Of a stretch of 64,000 nt of DNA, positions 18,507 to 27,329 are shown one piece after another. Positions within the stretch are counted from its first letter, which is position 1. Every line of letters begins with the position of its first letter. The position numbers were made by a program, and so were the translations under genes. The notes beneath the pieces were generated by a model. That model saw nothing but the letters and a program-made list of their open reading frames with translations. It was not told where the DNA came from and searched no databases. Origin of the DNA: CBDAUN01 sp965200645 (GTDB taxonomy: Bacteria > Pseudomonadota > Gammaproteobacteria > Arenicellales > JAJDZL01); assembly GCA_965200645.1 (NCBI GenBank), contig CBDAUN010000003.1, positions 1,054,001 through 1,118,000 on the forward strand, given 5' to 3'.

Positions 18507-19574
18507 TTAGGTGGCTTCCTCATTAATTTTTCTTGGCCAAGAGACCAAGACGGCATTTACCAAGGTTGCCAGTGGGATCGCAAAGAAAATGCCCCATATG
18601 CCCCACAGCCCTCCAAAGAACAAGACAGCAACAATGATCGCCACTGGATGTAAGTTCACAACCTCAGAAAATATGATGGGCACCAATACATTGCCGTCCA
18701 GAATTTGAATCACAAGATAGGCGAGAACGAGGTAAGCGAATTCCGGAGAAAGTCCCCACTGAAATAAGGCTACCAACACCACTGGAATAGTCACAATCGC
18801 GGCACCAACATAGGGAATGAGCACCGATATTCCGACAACGGCACTGAGCAACACCGCATATTGCAACCCAAATAGTGAAAAAGTGAACAATGAAACGCTT
18901 CCAACGATAAGAATTTCCCAAAACTTACCGCGAATGTAATTTGACATTTGTCGATTTACATCTTCCCAGACCGTCAGTGTTAGACCATGATCTCTGCCAG
19001 GTAGAAAACTTGTAATCCAATTGGTTATCAGTGACTTATCTTTCAAAAAAAAGAACACCAATATAGGTACCAAAATGAGGTAAATGATCAGGGCAATGAC
19101 GCCAATGACGGAAGAAGCTGATAATGTGATGATTTTTTGGCCCAGTTCCGCCACCAAACCACCTAGTACTTCAATCATTTGCGCCGCTTGATCTTCGGAT
19201 ACCAATTCCGGATATCTTTCAGGGAGTTGTACCAAGGCAGATTGTCCTTCACTAATCCAGGTGGGTATTTGAGAGGCAAGTTGCACAGCCTGTGCACTCA
19301 CCAATGGCAAGATGCCAAACACCAAAGCAACTACCAAAAGTATAAACAGCGTTACCGTAATTATCACGGAGGCTAAACGAGGGATCTTCATTTGTTCAAA
19401 GATCCTTACCCCACCTTCTAGAACATAAGCAATCACTAAACTTGCAATTACCGGAGCAATCAGTGCGCCGGCATAAATCACTAAAGTAAAACCGCCAATG
19501 AGGACAACCGACAGAATGAGAACCTGCGGATTGTTGAACTGAGTTCTGAACCAGTTGACCAGACTATTCATCAA
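18507..19574 (-). CDS. AI-2E/PerM family membrane protein
   Basis: A 355-residue polytopic inner-membrane protein of the AI-2E transporter/PerM family. About eight hydrophobic segments are visible, including VLILSVVLIGGFTLVIYAGA and the C-terminal AIIVAVLFFGGLWGIWGIFFAIP, whose GxWGxxGxFxAxP pattern is characteristic of the family. Members are linked to autoinducer-2 export or Na+/H+ antiport, and here the substrate is unknown. ATG at 19574 or 19571 may be the start. Confidence 0.85.
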   Translation of the reverse strand: MMNSLVNWFRTQFNNPQVLILSVVLIGGFTLVIYAGALIAPVIASLVIAYVLEGGVRIFEQMKIPRLASVIITVTLFILLVVALVFGILPLVSAQAVQLASQIPTWISEGQSALVQLPERYPELVSEDQAAQMIEVLGGLVAELGQKIITLSASSVIGVIALIIYLILVPILVFFFLKDKSLITNWITSFLPGRDHGLTLTVWEDVNRQMSNYIRGKFWEILIVGSVSLFTFSLFGLQYAVLLSAVVGISVLIPYVGAAIVTIPVVLVALFQWGLSPEFAYLVLAYLVIQILDGNVLVPIIFSEVVNLHPVAIIVAVLFFGGLWGIWGIFFAIPLATLVNAVLVSWPRKINEEAT

Positions 19575-19616
19575 TCATCAACTGTGAATTCAAATCGAAA
19601 TAATTTGAAGGTTCGC

Positions 19617-20027
19617 TCATAGCACCTCTAGTTCGTAAGTCACTTCTGCGGTTTTGGCCAGCATTCTAGTTGCCGAACAGTATTTTTCCAGCGAAAGATC
19701 AATGGCTCGTCTGACTTCTTTTTCTGTAACACCGTCAGCAGCGACACGATACTTCAAATGAATATGGGTAAAAACTTTAGGCACTTCCTCGGCTCGCTGC
19801 GCATCCAACTCTATTTCCAGAATTTTGGGCTCACGCCGCCGCTTTCGCAGAATCTGGGCAACATCGTACGCAGTACATCCACCCATACCAAGCAACACTG
19901 CCTCCATTGCACGCATCCCCTGGTTTTGGCCGCCCGACTCCGGAGCCCCCTCAATGGTTAGTGTGTGTCCGGTACCAGACTGTGCCTTAAATCGAACACC
20001 TTCACTTAACTTGACTGTACCTTTCAT
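19617..20027 (-). CDS. OsmC/Ohr-family protein (YhfA-like)
   Basis: A 136-residue OsmC-fold protein. The two characteristic cysteines occur in LGMGGCTAYDVAQILRKRR and in LEKYCSATRMLAKTAEVTYE. The short YhfA-like layout differs from the Ohr peroxidases, so peroxidase activity is not certain. ATG at 20027 overlaps the trpC stop (TGATG), and a GTG one codon earlier is also possible. This overlap suggests co-translation with the trp genes. Confidence 0.85.
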   Translation of the reverse strand: MKGTVKLSEGVRFKAQSGTGHTLTIEGAPESGGQNQGMRAMEAVLLGMGGCTAYDVAQILRKRRREPKILEIELDAQRAEEVPKVFTHIHLKYRVAADGVTEKEVRRAIDLSLEKYCSATRMLAKTAEVTYELEVL

Positions 20028-20860
20028 CACATGGAAACCGCCGACTGCATTTCATTTTGAGACTCGAAAAACAGGTGCTTTAACTTGTTGCCCGGTTCGG
20101 GATTGCGCATAAACGCCTCACCGACCAAAAAGCAAGCCAGTCCCGACTTTGTAAGTTTAGATACATCTTCTGCGGTGTGAATGCCACTCTCAGTTACGAC
20201 AATCCTGTCGTCGGGAACATGTTTTTGTATTGTTAAAGTCGTATCGATGGTGGTTTCGAAGGTGCGTAAATTTCGATTATTGATTCCGATTAAACCAAAC
20301 GGTAGGTGCAGAGCCACTTCAAGTTCTACCAAACTGTGAACTTCGACAAGTATGTCGAGTCCAATTTCCCGTCCCAACTGCGCAAGATCGATCAACTGGT
20401 TCTGTTCCAAAATTGATACGATCAGCAACATACAGTCTGCGCCATTCGCCCGGGTTTCATAGACTTGAAACGGGTCTACGATAAAGTCCTTGCGCAGTAT
20501 TGGCAACGAGCAGGCTAATCTTGCGCTATGCAAGTCGGATAAGTTACCTTGAAAATACTGTTGGTCTGTCAGTACGGAAAGGCATGTCGCAGCTGCGCTT
20601 TGGTAACTCTGTACAATTTGAGAGACATTGTAATCCTCGCGAATGACTCCCTTGCTAGGAGAGGCTTTCTTGCATTCGGCGATGACCGCAAGACCGCCAT
20701 CGGAAATGCACTGTCGGATCTTTGCCTCAAACCCTCTGGGGGATTCCGAGTCAGCGATTCGGTGTTTGAGTTCGTTGATTGAAGTGGTTAGCTTTGCTTC
20801 AGTAACTTCTTGTTTTTTGGTTTGAACAATTGAAGCGAGTATGTTGGATTGAGGGGTCAT
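20027..20860 (-). CDS. trpC: Indole-3-glycerol phosphate synthase
   Basis: A 277-residue TIM-barrel enzyme that closes the indole ring in tryptophan synthesis. It is a stand-alone TrpC, not fused to TrpF. Motifs include VIAECKKASPSKG, LPILRKDFIVDPFQVYE, ADCMLLIVSIL, GINNRNLRTFE and VVTESGIHTAEDV. ATG at 20860 lies just after the trpD TGA (TGATATG); a longer reading would overlap trpD. Gene order is trpG-trpD-trpC, as in pseudomonads. Confidence 0.96.
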   Translation of the reverse strand: MTPQSNILASIVQTKKQEVTEAKLTTSINELKHRIADSESPRGFEAKIRQCISDGGLAVIAECKKASPSKGVIREDYNVSQIVQSYQSAAATCLSVLTDQQYFQGNLSDLHSARLACSLPILRKDFIVDPFQVYETRANGADCMLLIVSILEQNQLIDLAQLGREIGLDILVEVHSLVELEVALHLPFGLIGINNRNLRTFETTIDTTLTIQKHVPDDRIVVTESGIHTAEDVSKLTKSGLACFLVGEAFMRNPEPGNKLKHLFFESQNEMQSAVSM

Positions 20861-20861
20861 A

Positions 20862-21884
20862 TCAAAATGAATTGGTAAATCGAATGTACTCCTCAAACTT
20901 TGACATAGCCGCACCTGAACTAATTGCATCTCGTGCCATTTTTACCGCACTGCCCATCTCAGCAGCAATGCCGGATATATAAATCGCCGCCGCACCGTTG
21001 ATGGTTGTCATTTCGCCTGCCGCCGACCGGTCACCGCTAAACACCGAACGAATCATTGCTAAACTTTGACCCGGATCATTCACCACAACATCTTCCATTT
21101 GCCCCGGTAATATTCCATACTGTTGTGGGTCTATAGTAAACGTTTGAACCTCGTCGTCCTTTAGTTCTGCGGCGTAAGTCGGTGTAGAGATGCTTATTTC
21201 ATCAAGCCCATCTTCGGAATGAACAATCATCACGTGTTCCGCTCCGAGTTTCTGCATCACCTGTGCCAGTGGTTCAACCAAATCGTGACTAAACACTCCC
21301 ATAAGTTCTCGCTTTACCAAAGCAGGGTTGGTCAGTGGTCCCAAAGCATTGAAAATTGTTCGAATACCTAGTTCACGCCTGGCGCCAATCGCATGCTTCA
21401 TTGCATTGTGATGCGCCGGTGCAAGCATAAATCCGAAACCAGTTTTAACTACGCACTTCGCAATCTGCTCCGGTGTCAAGTCAATACGAGCCCCGGCATG
21501 CTCAAGCAAGTCGGCACTGCCGCACTTACCAGATGCAGCTCTATTGCCGTGCTTGGCGACGTGTGCTCCTGCTGCGACGGCAACGAACGCCGATGCGGTA
21601 GAAACATTGAACGAAGACGAACCGTCTCCGCCGGTGCCGACCACATCTAGCAAGTTTGGAACTGATATTTCAACTTTGGAGACCAGTTCACGCATAACGG
21701 ATGCGGCGGCGGTAATCTCTTCGATTGATTCACCCTTCATGCGAAGGCCAACTAAAAATCCACCGATTTGCGCTTGGGTGAGTTGCCCCGTCATGATTTG
21801 CCGCATCACGGCCAGCATTTCTTCAGCACTTAAGTCTTGTTTCGCTCCGACTTTCTTTAGTGCATCCTGAATGTTCATAGTCAA
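20862..21884 (-). CDS. trpD: Anthranilate phosphoribosyltransferase
   Basis: A 340-residue enzyme that joins anthranilate to phosphoribosyl pyrophosphate. The PRPP loop VVGTGGDGSSSFNVSTA and the motifs KHGNRAASGKCGSADLLEHAG and FNALGPLTNPA are intact. It starts 5 bp after trpG and its stop lies 1 bp before the trpC ATG, so the three genes are surely co-transcribed. Confidence 0.97.
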   Translation of the reverse strand: MTMNIQDALKKVGAKQDLSAEEMLAVMRQIMTGQLTQAQIGGFLVGLRMKGESIEEITAAASVMRELVSKVEISVPNLLDVVGTGGDGSSSFNVSTASAFVAVAAGAHVAKHGNRAASGKCGSADLLEHAGARIDLTPEQIAKCVVKTGFGFMLAPAHHNAMKHAIGARRELGIRTIFNALGPLTNPALVKRELMGVFSHDLVEPLAQVMQKLGAEHVMIVHSEDGLDEISISTPTYAAELKDDEVQTFTIDPQQYGILPGQMEDVVVNDPGQSLAMIRSVFSGDRSAAGEMTTINGAAAIYISGIAAEMGSAVKMARDAISSGAAMSKFEEYIRFTNSF

Positions 21885-21889
21885 ATTGT

Positions 21890-22468
21890 CTAAGCCAATA
21901 ATTCGTTCTGCTTTAGGAAGTTTCGTAACAGATCGTGTCCCACTGATGTTAAGAAAGATTCCGGATGAAACTGCAGGCCGCTGGCGGGAAATTCACGATG
22001 CCTTATTCCCATAATTTTCCCATCATCGGTCCATGCGGTCACTTCAATGCAATCCGGTAAAATCGATTTCTCGGCAACTAGCGAGTGATACCGTGTTGCC
22101 TGAAAGGGATTGGGGATATCTTCAAGCAGGTCGGTGCTGTTGTGATAAATATTAGAGACTTTCCCGTGCATCACTGTATCGGCACGAACAATTTTGCCTC
22201 CAAATGCTTCGTAAATACATTGGTGTCCTAGACAAACTCCCAGAATCGGTAGTCGTGAGGCAAAGTGCTGGATTGCTTCGACCGAAATTCCAGCTTCACT
22301 TGGCGTACACGGACCTGGCGAAATTATGATTCCTTTAGGTGCTAATTGTTCAATTTCCGCAATCTCTATCTGATCGTTTCGCACCACATGCGAACGATAA
22401 CCGAGTTCACCAAAATACTGAACTAAGTTGTACGTAAATGAATCGTAGTTGTCGATCATCAACAACAT
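21890..22468 (-). CDS. trpG: Anthranilate synthase glutamine amidotransferase subunit
   Basis: A 192-residue class I glutamine amidotransferase that supplies ammonia to TrpE. The catalytic Cys is C79 in GVCLGHQCIYEAFGG, and the His-Glu pair lies in LQFHPESFLTSVGHDLLRNF. RYHSLV and NYDSFTYNLVQYFGELG are typical. It could also serve p-aminobenzoate synthesis. It is separated from trpE by the channel gene and a 263-bp leader with hairpins and a palindrome. Confidence 0.95.
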   Translation of the reverse strand: MLLMIDNYDSFTYNLVQYFGELGYRSHVVRNDQIEIAEIEQLAPKGIIISPGPCTPSEAGISVEAIQHFASRLPILGVCLGHQCIYEAFGGKIVRADTVMHGKVSNIYHNSTDLLEDIPNPFQATRYHSLVAEKSILPDCIEVTAWTDDGKIMGIRHREFPASGLQFHPESFLTSVGHDLLRNFLKQNELLA

Positions 22469-22502
22469 TTGGGGTACCTGCCTTTACAACCCTTACAGAA
22501 GA

Positions 22503-22549
22503 TTACCATCTTTGGTAACAGAAACTAGAATTACTGTTGAAGTCTAGTT
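22503..22549 (-). promoter_or_regulatory. Two consecutive stem-loops in the trpG leader
   Basis: Arms TTACC (22503-22507) and GGTAA (22514-22518) form a small hairpin. Arms AACTAGA (22523-22529) and TCTAGTT (22543-22549) form a perfect 7-bp stem around a 13-nt loop. They lie 35-80 bp upstream of the trpG ATG. I see no short leader reading frame with tandem Trp codons, so classic attenuation is not supported. They may be chance structures. Confidence 0.3.
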
Positions 22550-22701
22550 ACGTGATATTTGCATAAAATCAACATGAAATTTTATCATGGATAGTGCAAA
22601 TGATTGCATGACCGAACTTCCTAAGCATTTGTTTTATTAGATTTTTTGTTAACTTAGGTCATTCCACAAATTTAGTTTTGAGGCTTGTTGCCAATTGCTT
22701 G

Positions 22702-22714
22702 ATTTGACTCAAAT
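22702..22714. promoter_or_regulatory. 13-bp palindrome downstream of the channel gene
   Basis: ATTTGACTCAAAT is a palindrome around one central base. It lies 18 bp beyond the channel stop and about 235 bp upstream of trpG, inside a larger TTGACT/AGTCAA inverted repeat on the minus strand. It looks like an operator half-site pair. There is no direct evidence for function. Confidence 0.25.
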
Positions 22715-22731
22715 AACTTCAAGTCAATACA

Positions 22732-23553
22732 TCATTCATTCTTTATTGAATTCTTGCCATGCTTGGTATCCAGATACTCTTCAATGTGCTGCAGCGTCTT
22801 GCGTGCAGTACGCAGTTCGTGCAAAATTTCGCCTTCAATATCTTCATAGTCGCCGATGTCGATTTCTTGTTGGGACTTGCTCAGATTGTTCAGCACCACT
22901 GCGATGACCATGTTGATCACAATAAATGCAGCGATGAACACAAAACTAACAAAATACAGCCATGCCATGGGATACAGTTCCATCGCCGTGTACATCACAT
23001 CTGTCCAGTCTTCTAAAGTTAACACCCTAAATAGAGTAATTAGAGAAATTCCTAAAGAACTCCAGTGGAATGGGTCGTGCTCATGAAATAAATAAAATCC
23101 GGTGATTGCATAAATGTAAAAAATAATTGCAAGCAACATCACCACGTTACCCAATCCGGGCAGTGACCGAAGCAACGTCGTGACAATGAGGCGCAACTCC
23201 GGCATCGTTGTAATCAGCCGGAATACCCGCAAGAGCCTGATGGTTCTGGTAATCAGCGCGTACTCACCGGTTTGCGGGATGAGAGACAAAACGACGATAC
23301 TGAAATCGAAAAAATTCCAGCCATCACAAAAGTATCGATCGATTCTTGGTGATACAGCAATAATCTTTAAAATTGCTTCCACCACAAACACCACCAGTAC
23401 GAATTGATTGAATCCTTGCATTATGGATCCGTACCTGTCAAACATTGAGGGATAAGTCTCAATCCCTAACACAGCGGCATTCAAAATGATGATAAAAATG
23501 ATTCCGCGTTCGAACCACTTCCATCGAGTAAATCGAGCGCAAATCCTTCGCAT
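22732..23553 (-). CDS. Bacterial voltage-gated cation channel (NaChBac/NavAb superfamily), Ca-like selectivity filter
   Basis: A 273-residue single-domain six-helix channel subunit that would assemble as a tetramer. S4 carries Arg every third residue (R103, R106, R109, R112 in ITRTIRLLRVFRLI), followed by PELR as in NavAb. The pore helix and filter read FRVLTLEDWTDVM, with the filter TLEDWTD at residues 179-185. S6 is FIAAFIVINMVIAVVLNNL. The C-terminal IEGEILHELRTARKTLQHIEEYL is a likely coiled coil, as in NaChBac-type channels. NavAb has TLESWSM at the filter; Asp at positions 2 and 5 after Glu is the kind of change that made NavAb calcium selective. It sits between trpE and trpG, 32 bp after the trpE stop, with no evident link to tryptophan. 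Confidence 0.9.
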   Translation of the reverse strand: MRRICARFTRWKWFERGIIFIIILNAAVLGIETYPSMFDRYGSIMQGFNQFVLVVFVVEAILKIIAVSPRIDRYFCDGWNFFDFSIVVLSLIPQTGEYALITRTIRLLRVFRLITTMPELRLIVTTLLRSLPGLGNVVMLLAIIFYIYAITGFYLFHEHDPFHWSSLGISLITLFRVLTLEDWTDVMYTAMELYPMAWLYFVSFVFIAAFIVINMVIAVVLNNLSKSQQEIDIGDYEDIEGEILHELRTARKTLQHIEEYLDTKHGKNSIKNE

Positions 23554-23585
23554 TTTTCGATTCCTCTACGTATAACTAATCAAGA

Positions 23586-25052
23586 CTACTCGGCCATAGC
23601 CACGGCACGCAACAGCGCGCGCGCTTTATCCATGGATTCCTGCCACTCGCGACTTGGAACAGAGTCGATAACGATACCGGCTCCAGCCTGAACATAGACA
23701 CGGTCTTTGACCAATATTGCTGTTCGAATGGCAATTGCCGTGTCCAGATTGCCACTCCAACCGATATAACCTACCGCTCCTGAATAGATGCCACGCTTGA
23801 CGGGTTCCAACTCATCAATAATTTCCATTGCCCGCACCTTGGGCGCTCCGCTTACGGTACCAGCAGGCAAAGTTGCTCGAAGCACATCAATCGCACTAAA
23901 TCCGCTGTCCAATTCACCAGTAACATTCGAAACGATATGCATCACATGGGAGTAGTGCTCAATGTTCATCACTTCGTTCACCCGAACAGAACCGAGTTTG
24001 CAAATCCGACCTACATCATTTCGTCCAAGATCAATCAGCATGACATGCTCTGCCCGCTCCTTTTCATCCGCTAGCAATTCTGCGGCCAAAGCCTTGTCGT
24101 GTTCCTCATCAACACCTCTGGGTCTGGTCCCAGCCAGCGGCCGCACCGTCACCAAATCGTCTTCACAACGGACCAAAATTTCCGGGGAAGAACCGACAAC
24201 ACAGTAGTCACCAAAGTCGAGATAGTACATATAAGGTGATGGATTTAGAGTCCGCAAAGCTCTATACAAGTCAATCGAGTCACCTTCAAATTTTGCGGAC
24301 AAGCGCTGGGATAAAACCACTTGAAAGATCTCCCCTTCCAGGAGATACTTGTGCGAGCGTTCCACTGCCCTTTCAAATTCCTCTTGGCCGAATGCTGACT
24401 CAAACTCCGATTCTTTCGCCTGGTTTTCCAGTGACAGGGACGGTCTGGACTGTGCAGGTTCTCGGAGTTTTGCGACCAGAGTCTCAATTCTTTGCTGTCC
24501 ATAACTCCAGGCATTTTCCATTCCTGCTTCCACATAAATCACAATAAACAGACGTCCCGACAAGTTATCAAATACCACAACTTCATCCGATACCATTAAG
24601 CAGATTTCCGGAACATCTATCTCTGTAGGATTTGGGCATTCGCCCAGTGTAGGTTCGACATAGCGGACGGTGTCATAAGAGAAATAACCTACCAAACCTC
24701 CGGTAAACTTCGGTAAACCGTCCAACACTGGCATTCGAAACCGTTGCTGAAATTCATGAATGTCCGTCAGCGGGTCTTCACTGGTCCATTGCTCGACCAC
24801 CTTGGAATGCTGAATCACACGGACTTCAAAACCTCTGACTTCAAGTCGGCTAACGCTGGGGAGTCCAATGATGGAGTATCTTCCCCATTTTTCGCCACCT
24901 TGAACCGATTCAAATAAGTAGGTAAAGGGCTCACGTGCGAGACGGTAGTAAGTACTCAGTGGTGTGTCAAAGTCAGCAAGAATTTCCCGTACGAACGGGA
25001 TATGAGTGTAATTTTGCTGCTTAAGGGAATTAAATTCGGCTTCAGAAAGCAT
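23586..25052 (-). CDS. trpE: Anthranilate synthase component I
   Basis: A 488-residue chorismate-binding enzyme that makes anthranilate with TrpG. The N-terminal feedback-site region reads FESVQGGEKWGRYSIIG. The catalytic domain has RPLAGTRPRG, LIDLGRNDVGRI, LPAGTVSGAPKVRAMEIIDELEP and AGAGIVIDS. ATG at 25052 gives the family-typical start (MLSEAEFNSLKQQ); an in-frame TTG at 25073 would add seven residues. It follows rpe by about 50 bp. The gph gene found between rpe and trpE in pseudomonads is missing. Confidence 0.96.
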   Translation of the reverse strand: MLSEAEFNSLKQQNYTHIPFVREILADFDTPLSTYYRLAREPFTYLFESVQGGEKWGRYSIIGLPSVSRLEVRGFEVRVIQHSKVVEQWTSEDPLTDIHEFQQRFRMPVLDGLPKFTGGLVGYFSYDTVRYVEPTLGECPNPTEIDVPEICLMVSDEVVVFDNLSGRLFIVIYVEAGMENAWSYGQQRIETLVAKLREPAQSRPSLSLENQAKESEFESAFGQEEFERAVERSHKYLLEGEIFQVVLSQRLSAKFEGDSIDLYRALRTLNPSPYMYYLDFGDYCVVGSSPEILVRCEDDLVTVRPLAGTRPRGVDEEHDKALAAELLADEKERAEHVMLIDLGRNDVGRICKLGSVRVNEVMNIEHYSHVMHIVSNVTGELDSGFSAIDVLRATLPAGTVSGAPKVRAMEIIDELEPVKRGIYSGAVGYIGWSGNLDTAIAIRTAILVKDRVYVQAGAGIVIDSVPSREWQESMDKARALLRAVAMAE

Positions 25053-25104
25053 AACGATACAGGTATGACCCAATCAAAAAAACTTGGTTAACAGCGATAA
25101 CAGA

Positions 25105-25794
25105 TTACAGGTGTCGAAAAATCGCTTTACTTTCCGTGGCGATTCGCTGACGCATCAGTCGTATGGTCGTTGCATAGTCCGACGAGCCAAAAATCGCAGT
25201 TCCCGCAACGAAGGTATCTGCACCAGCGGCTGCAATTTCACCAATGTTGTTCAGATTCACACCACCATCGACTTCAATGCGTACGCTGAGTGCTTGAGAA
25301 TCTACCCGACTGCGCAAATCTTGAATTTTATCAAGCACATAAGGGATAAAGCGCTGGCCTCCGAATCCTGGATTCACGGACATCAACAAAACCATGTCTA
25401 TGCTATCTAGTACATGGTCCAGACAGGACAGAGAGGTCGCTGGATTGATGGCAATTCCAGGACTGCAACCATACTCTCGAATCTTCGCGACAACCCGGTC
25501 CAGATGAACTTCGGATTCCGGGTGAAAGGTGATGTTCGTCGCACCGGCTTCAGCAAATTTCCCAATCAACCTGTCAACCGGCTCTACCATCAAATGGACA
25601 TCCAGCGGAGCCTCGATTCCGAATTTTCGAAGTGATTCACACACCACCGGACCAAAAGTTAGATTCGGAACAAAATGGTTATCCATGACGTCAAAGTGAA
25701 TCCAATCGGCGCCACTGGATAAAACTGATACACAGTCTTCGCCAAGCCGGGCAAAGTCTGCAGCAAGAATCGAGGGTGAAATGACTGGATTCAA
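25105..25794 (-). CDS. rpe: Ribulose-phosphate 3-epimerase
   Basis: A 229-residue TIM-barrel enzyme that interconverts ribulose 5-phosphate and xylulose 5-phosphate in the pentose phosphate pathway. It has the N-terminal ISPSILAADFARLGED, WIHFDVMDNHFVPNLTFG, VDVHLMV-like LDVHLMVEPVD, MSVNPGFGGQRFI and IEVDGGVN, carrying the metal ligands. It starts 16 bp after the DegQ-like gene and precedes trpE. Confidence 0.97.
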   Translation of the reverse strand: MNPVISPSILAADFARLGEDCVSVLSSGADWIHFDVMDNHFVPNLTFGPVVCESLRKFGIEAPLDVHLMVEPVDRLIGKFAEAGATNITFHPESEVHLDRVVAKIREYGCSPGIAINPATSLSCLDHVLDSIDMVLLMSVNPGFGGQRFIPYVLDKIQDLRSRVDSQALSVRIEVDGGVNLNNIGEIAAAGADTFVAGTAIFGSSDYATTIRLMRQRIATESKAIFRHL

Positions 25795-25810
25795 TGAACT
25801 TTTGACTACG

Positions 25811-27151
25811 CTAGGGTACCGCTGTGAGGATTTGTACTCGACCCTCTCGCAACACTGTCATCACAACCTTGGTTGGACTTTGGGAAATCAAACGATACAA
25901 ATCATCCAAGTTTTTGACTGCCTGATCATTCACTTCATAAATGATGTCATTTTTCCTCAAGCCAAGATGATTCCATGCCACAGTGGATAGTTCAATATCT
26001 GCGACAATGACGCCAGGTGTAGTCACGTGGAGATTCTTTAGCTGCGTACCTGCAAATCTTGGGTCCAGTTCTTCACCGACGATGCTGATAGTGTTTGAGA
26101 CGTAGGGGGCGACAGTCCCTTCTCCTTGATACTCAATACCATCACGAATAAATTTCACTTTCACTTCCTCACCTATTCGTATCAGTGCCATGGTGTTGCG
26201 CAAATGATTACCTTCGGCTATTTCTACATTATTGATGTGAGTGAGGAGATCGCCTTCCTGAAGACCGGCTGACATAGCGGCCGAACCTTCCACTATCGAT
26301 TTGATTAACACTCCACGCATGGAATCTTGATCCAGTTGTTGGACTAGATCATGAGTGAGTTCTTGAAAGGTCACACCGAGCAATCCCCGGTTGACCCGAC
26401 CAAATTCTTCGAGCTGTCCTACTATACTAATGGCAGCATTGATCGGGATCGCGAAAGATATTCCAACATTTCCGCCAGTGCGGGTAAAAATCGCTGAATT
26501 GATTCCCACCAATTCACCCTGCAAATTGACGAGCGCTCCACCAGAACTGCCTGGGTTGATAGCCGCATCAGTCTGAATATAGTCTTCATAGCGGTCCAGA
26601 CCCAAATTTCGACGATTCAACGCACTGACAATACCTGTTGTAACTGTCGCTGACAAGCCAAATGGACTGCCGACTGCAAGAACAACATCCCCAACTCGAA
26701 GTCCGTCGGAGTCGCCAATGGGAATATCGGTCAAATTGTCAGCTTGAATTTCCAAAAGTGCCAAATCCATGCCCTCGTCATTGCCGACTACTTCAGCTTG
26801 AAATGATCTGCCGTCCGAGAGAGTCACAAAAACTTGTTCAGCCTGACCCAGTACATGATTGTTTGTGACAATGTAGCCTTCATCGGCTTCAATAATGACG
26901 CCGGATCCAACTGGTAAGAGTTCACTACCGGTTGAAGGAGTTTCCTGAATACTGAAATTTCTATTCTCTTGATTTCTGTATGTGGACCGAGCGTAGTTGG
27001 CGCCGATAGATATGTTGACAACTCCATGCTCAATATCCTCAACGATGTCGGCAAATGAGTGGCCCGATAGATGAGCAACAGCAAGAGGTTGCAGTGTTAA
27101 GAACACAACAAATCCAGTAACCAGGGAAATTGTGGTGCGCATGCTGCACAT
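25811..27151 (-). CDS. DegQ/DegS-type HtrA serine protease with two PDZ domains
   Basis: A periplasmic HtrA-family protease of about 446 residues. An N-terminal signal (TTISLVTGFVVFLTLQPLAVA) precedes the trypsin-like domain. Counting from the TTG at 27157, the catalytic triad is H101 (TNNHVLG), D131 (GMDLALL) and S205 (NPGSSGGALV). Two PDZ domains follow, at about residues 265-350 and 375-445. The long loop NYARSTYRNQENRNF near residue 60 occupies the LA-loop position. ATG at 27151 or 27142, or TTG at 27157, may be the start; none has a clear ribosome site. Its place between addA and rpe is unusual. Confidence 0.92.
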   Translation of the reverse strand: MCSMRTTISLVTGFVVFLTLQPLAVAHLSGHSFADIVEDIEHGVVNISIGANYARSTYRNQENRNFSIQETPSTGSELLPVGSGVIIEADEGYIVTNNHVLGQAEQVFVTLSDGRSFQAEVVGNDEGMDLALLEIQADNLTDIPIGDSDGLRVGDVVLAVGSPFGLSATVTTGIVSALNRRNLGLDRYEDYIQTDAAINPGSSGGALVNLQGELVGINSAIFTRTGGNVGISFAIPINAAISIVGQLEEFGRVNRGLLGVTFQELTHDLVQQLDQDSMRGVLIKSIVEGSAAMSAGLQEGDLLTHINNVEIAEGNHLRNTMALIRIGEEVKVKFIRDGIEYQGEGTVAPYVSNTISIVGEELDPRFAGTQLKNLHVTTPGVIVADIELSTVAWNHLGLRKNDIIYEVNDQAVKNLDDLYRLISQSPTKVVMTVLREGRVQILTAVP

Positions 27152-27297
27152 TTTCAATCTGTTGAGTAATCTGTATTGATAAAAATCTGAAATGAACTGA
27201 CAGAGCGCTTTTTGATTGCTTGCAGTTGTGAATAATCTACTGAAATCAGTTTGAAGGTGACGGTCATTCAGCGCGGTTTATTTTTGTTGCCCGAAGA

Positions 27298-27317
27298 TCA
27301 ATTTTATACAAAATTGA
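27298..27317. promoter_or_regulatory. Perfect 8-bp inverted repeat downstream of addA
   Basis: TCAATTTT (27298-27305) and AAAATTGA (27310-27317) pair around ATAC. It is 13 bp past the addA stop and about 135 bp upstream of the protease gene. No T-run follows on the minus strand. It resembles the longer repeat at 48364-48387, which also has CAATTT-N4-AAATTG at its core. It may be an operator or a 3' end structure. Confidence 0.35.
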
Positions 27318-27329
27318 CTCTGTACTCAG

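Noticed and set aside
22469..22731. Trp attenuator upstream of trpG
   Set aside because: Hairpins exist, but I found no short leader frame with consecutive Trp codons and no U-tract after the stem, so classic attenuation is not supported.
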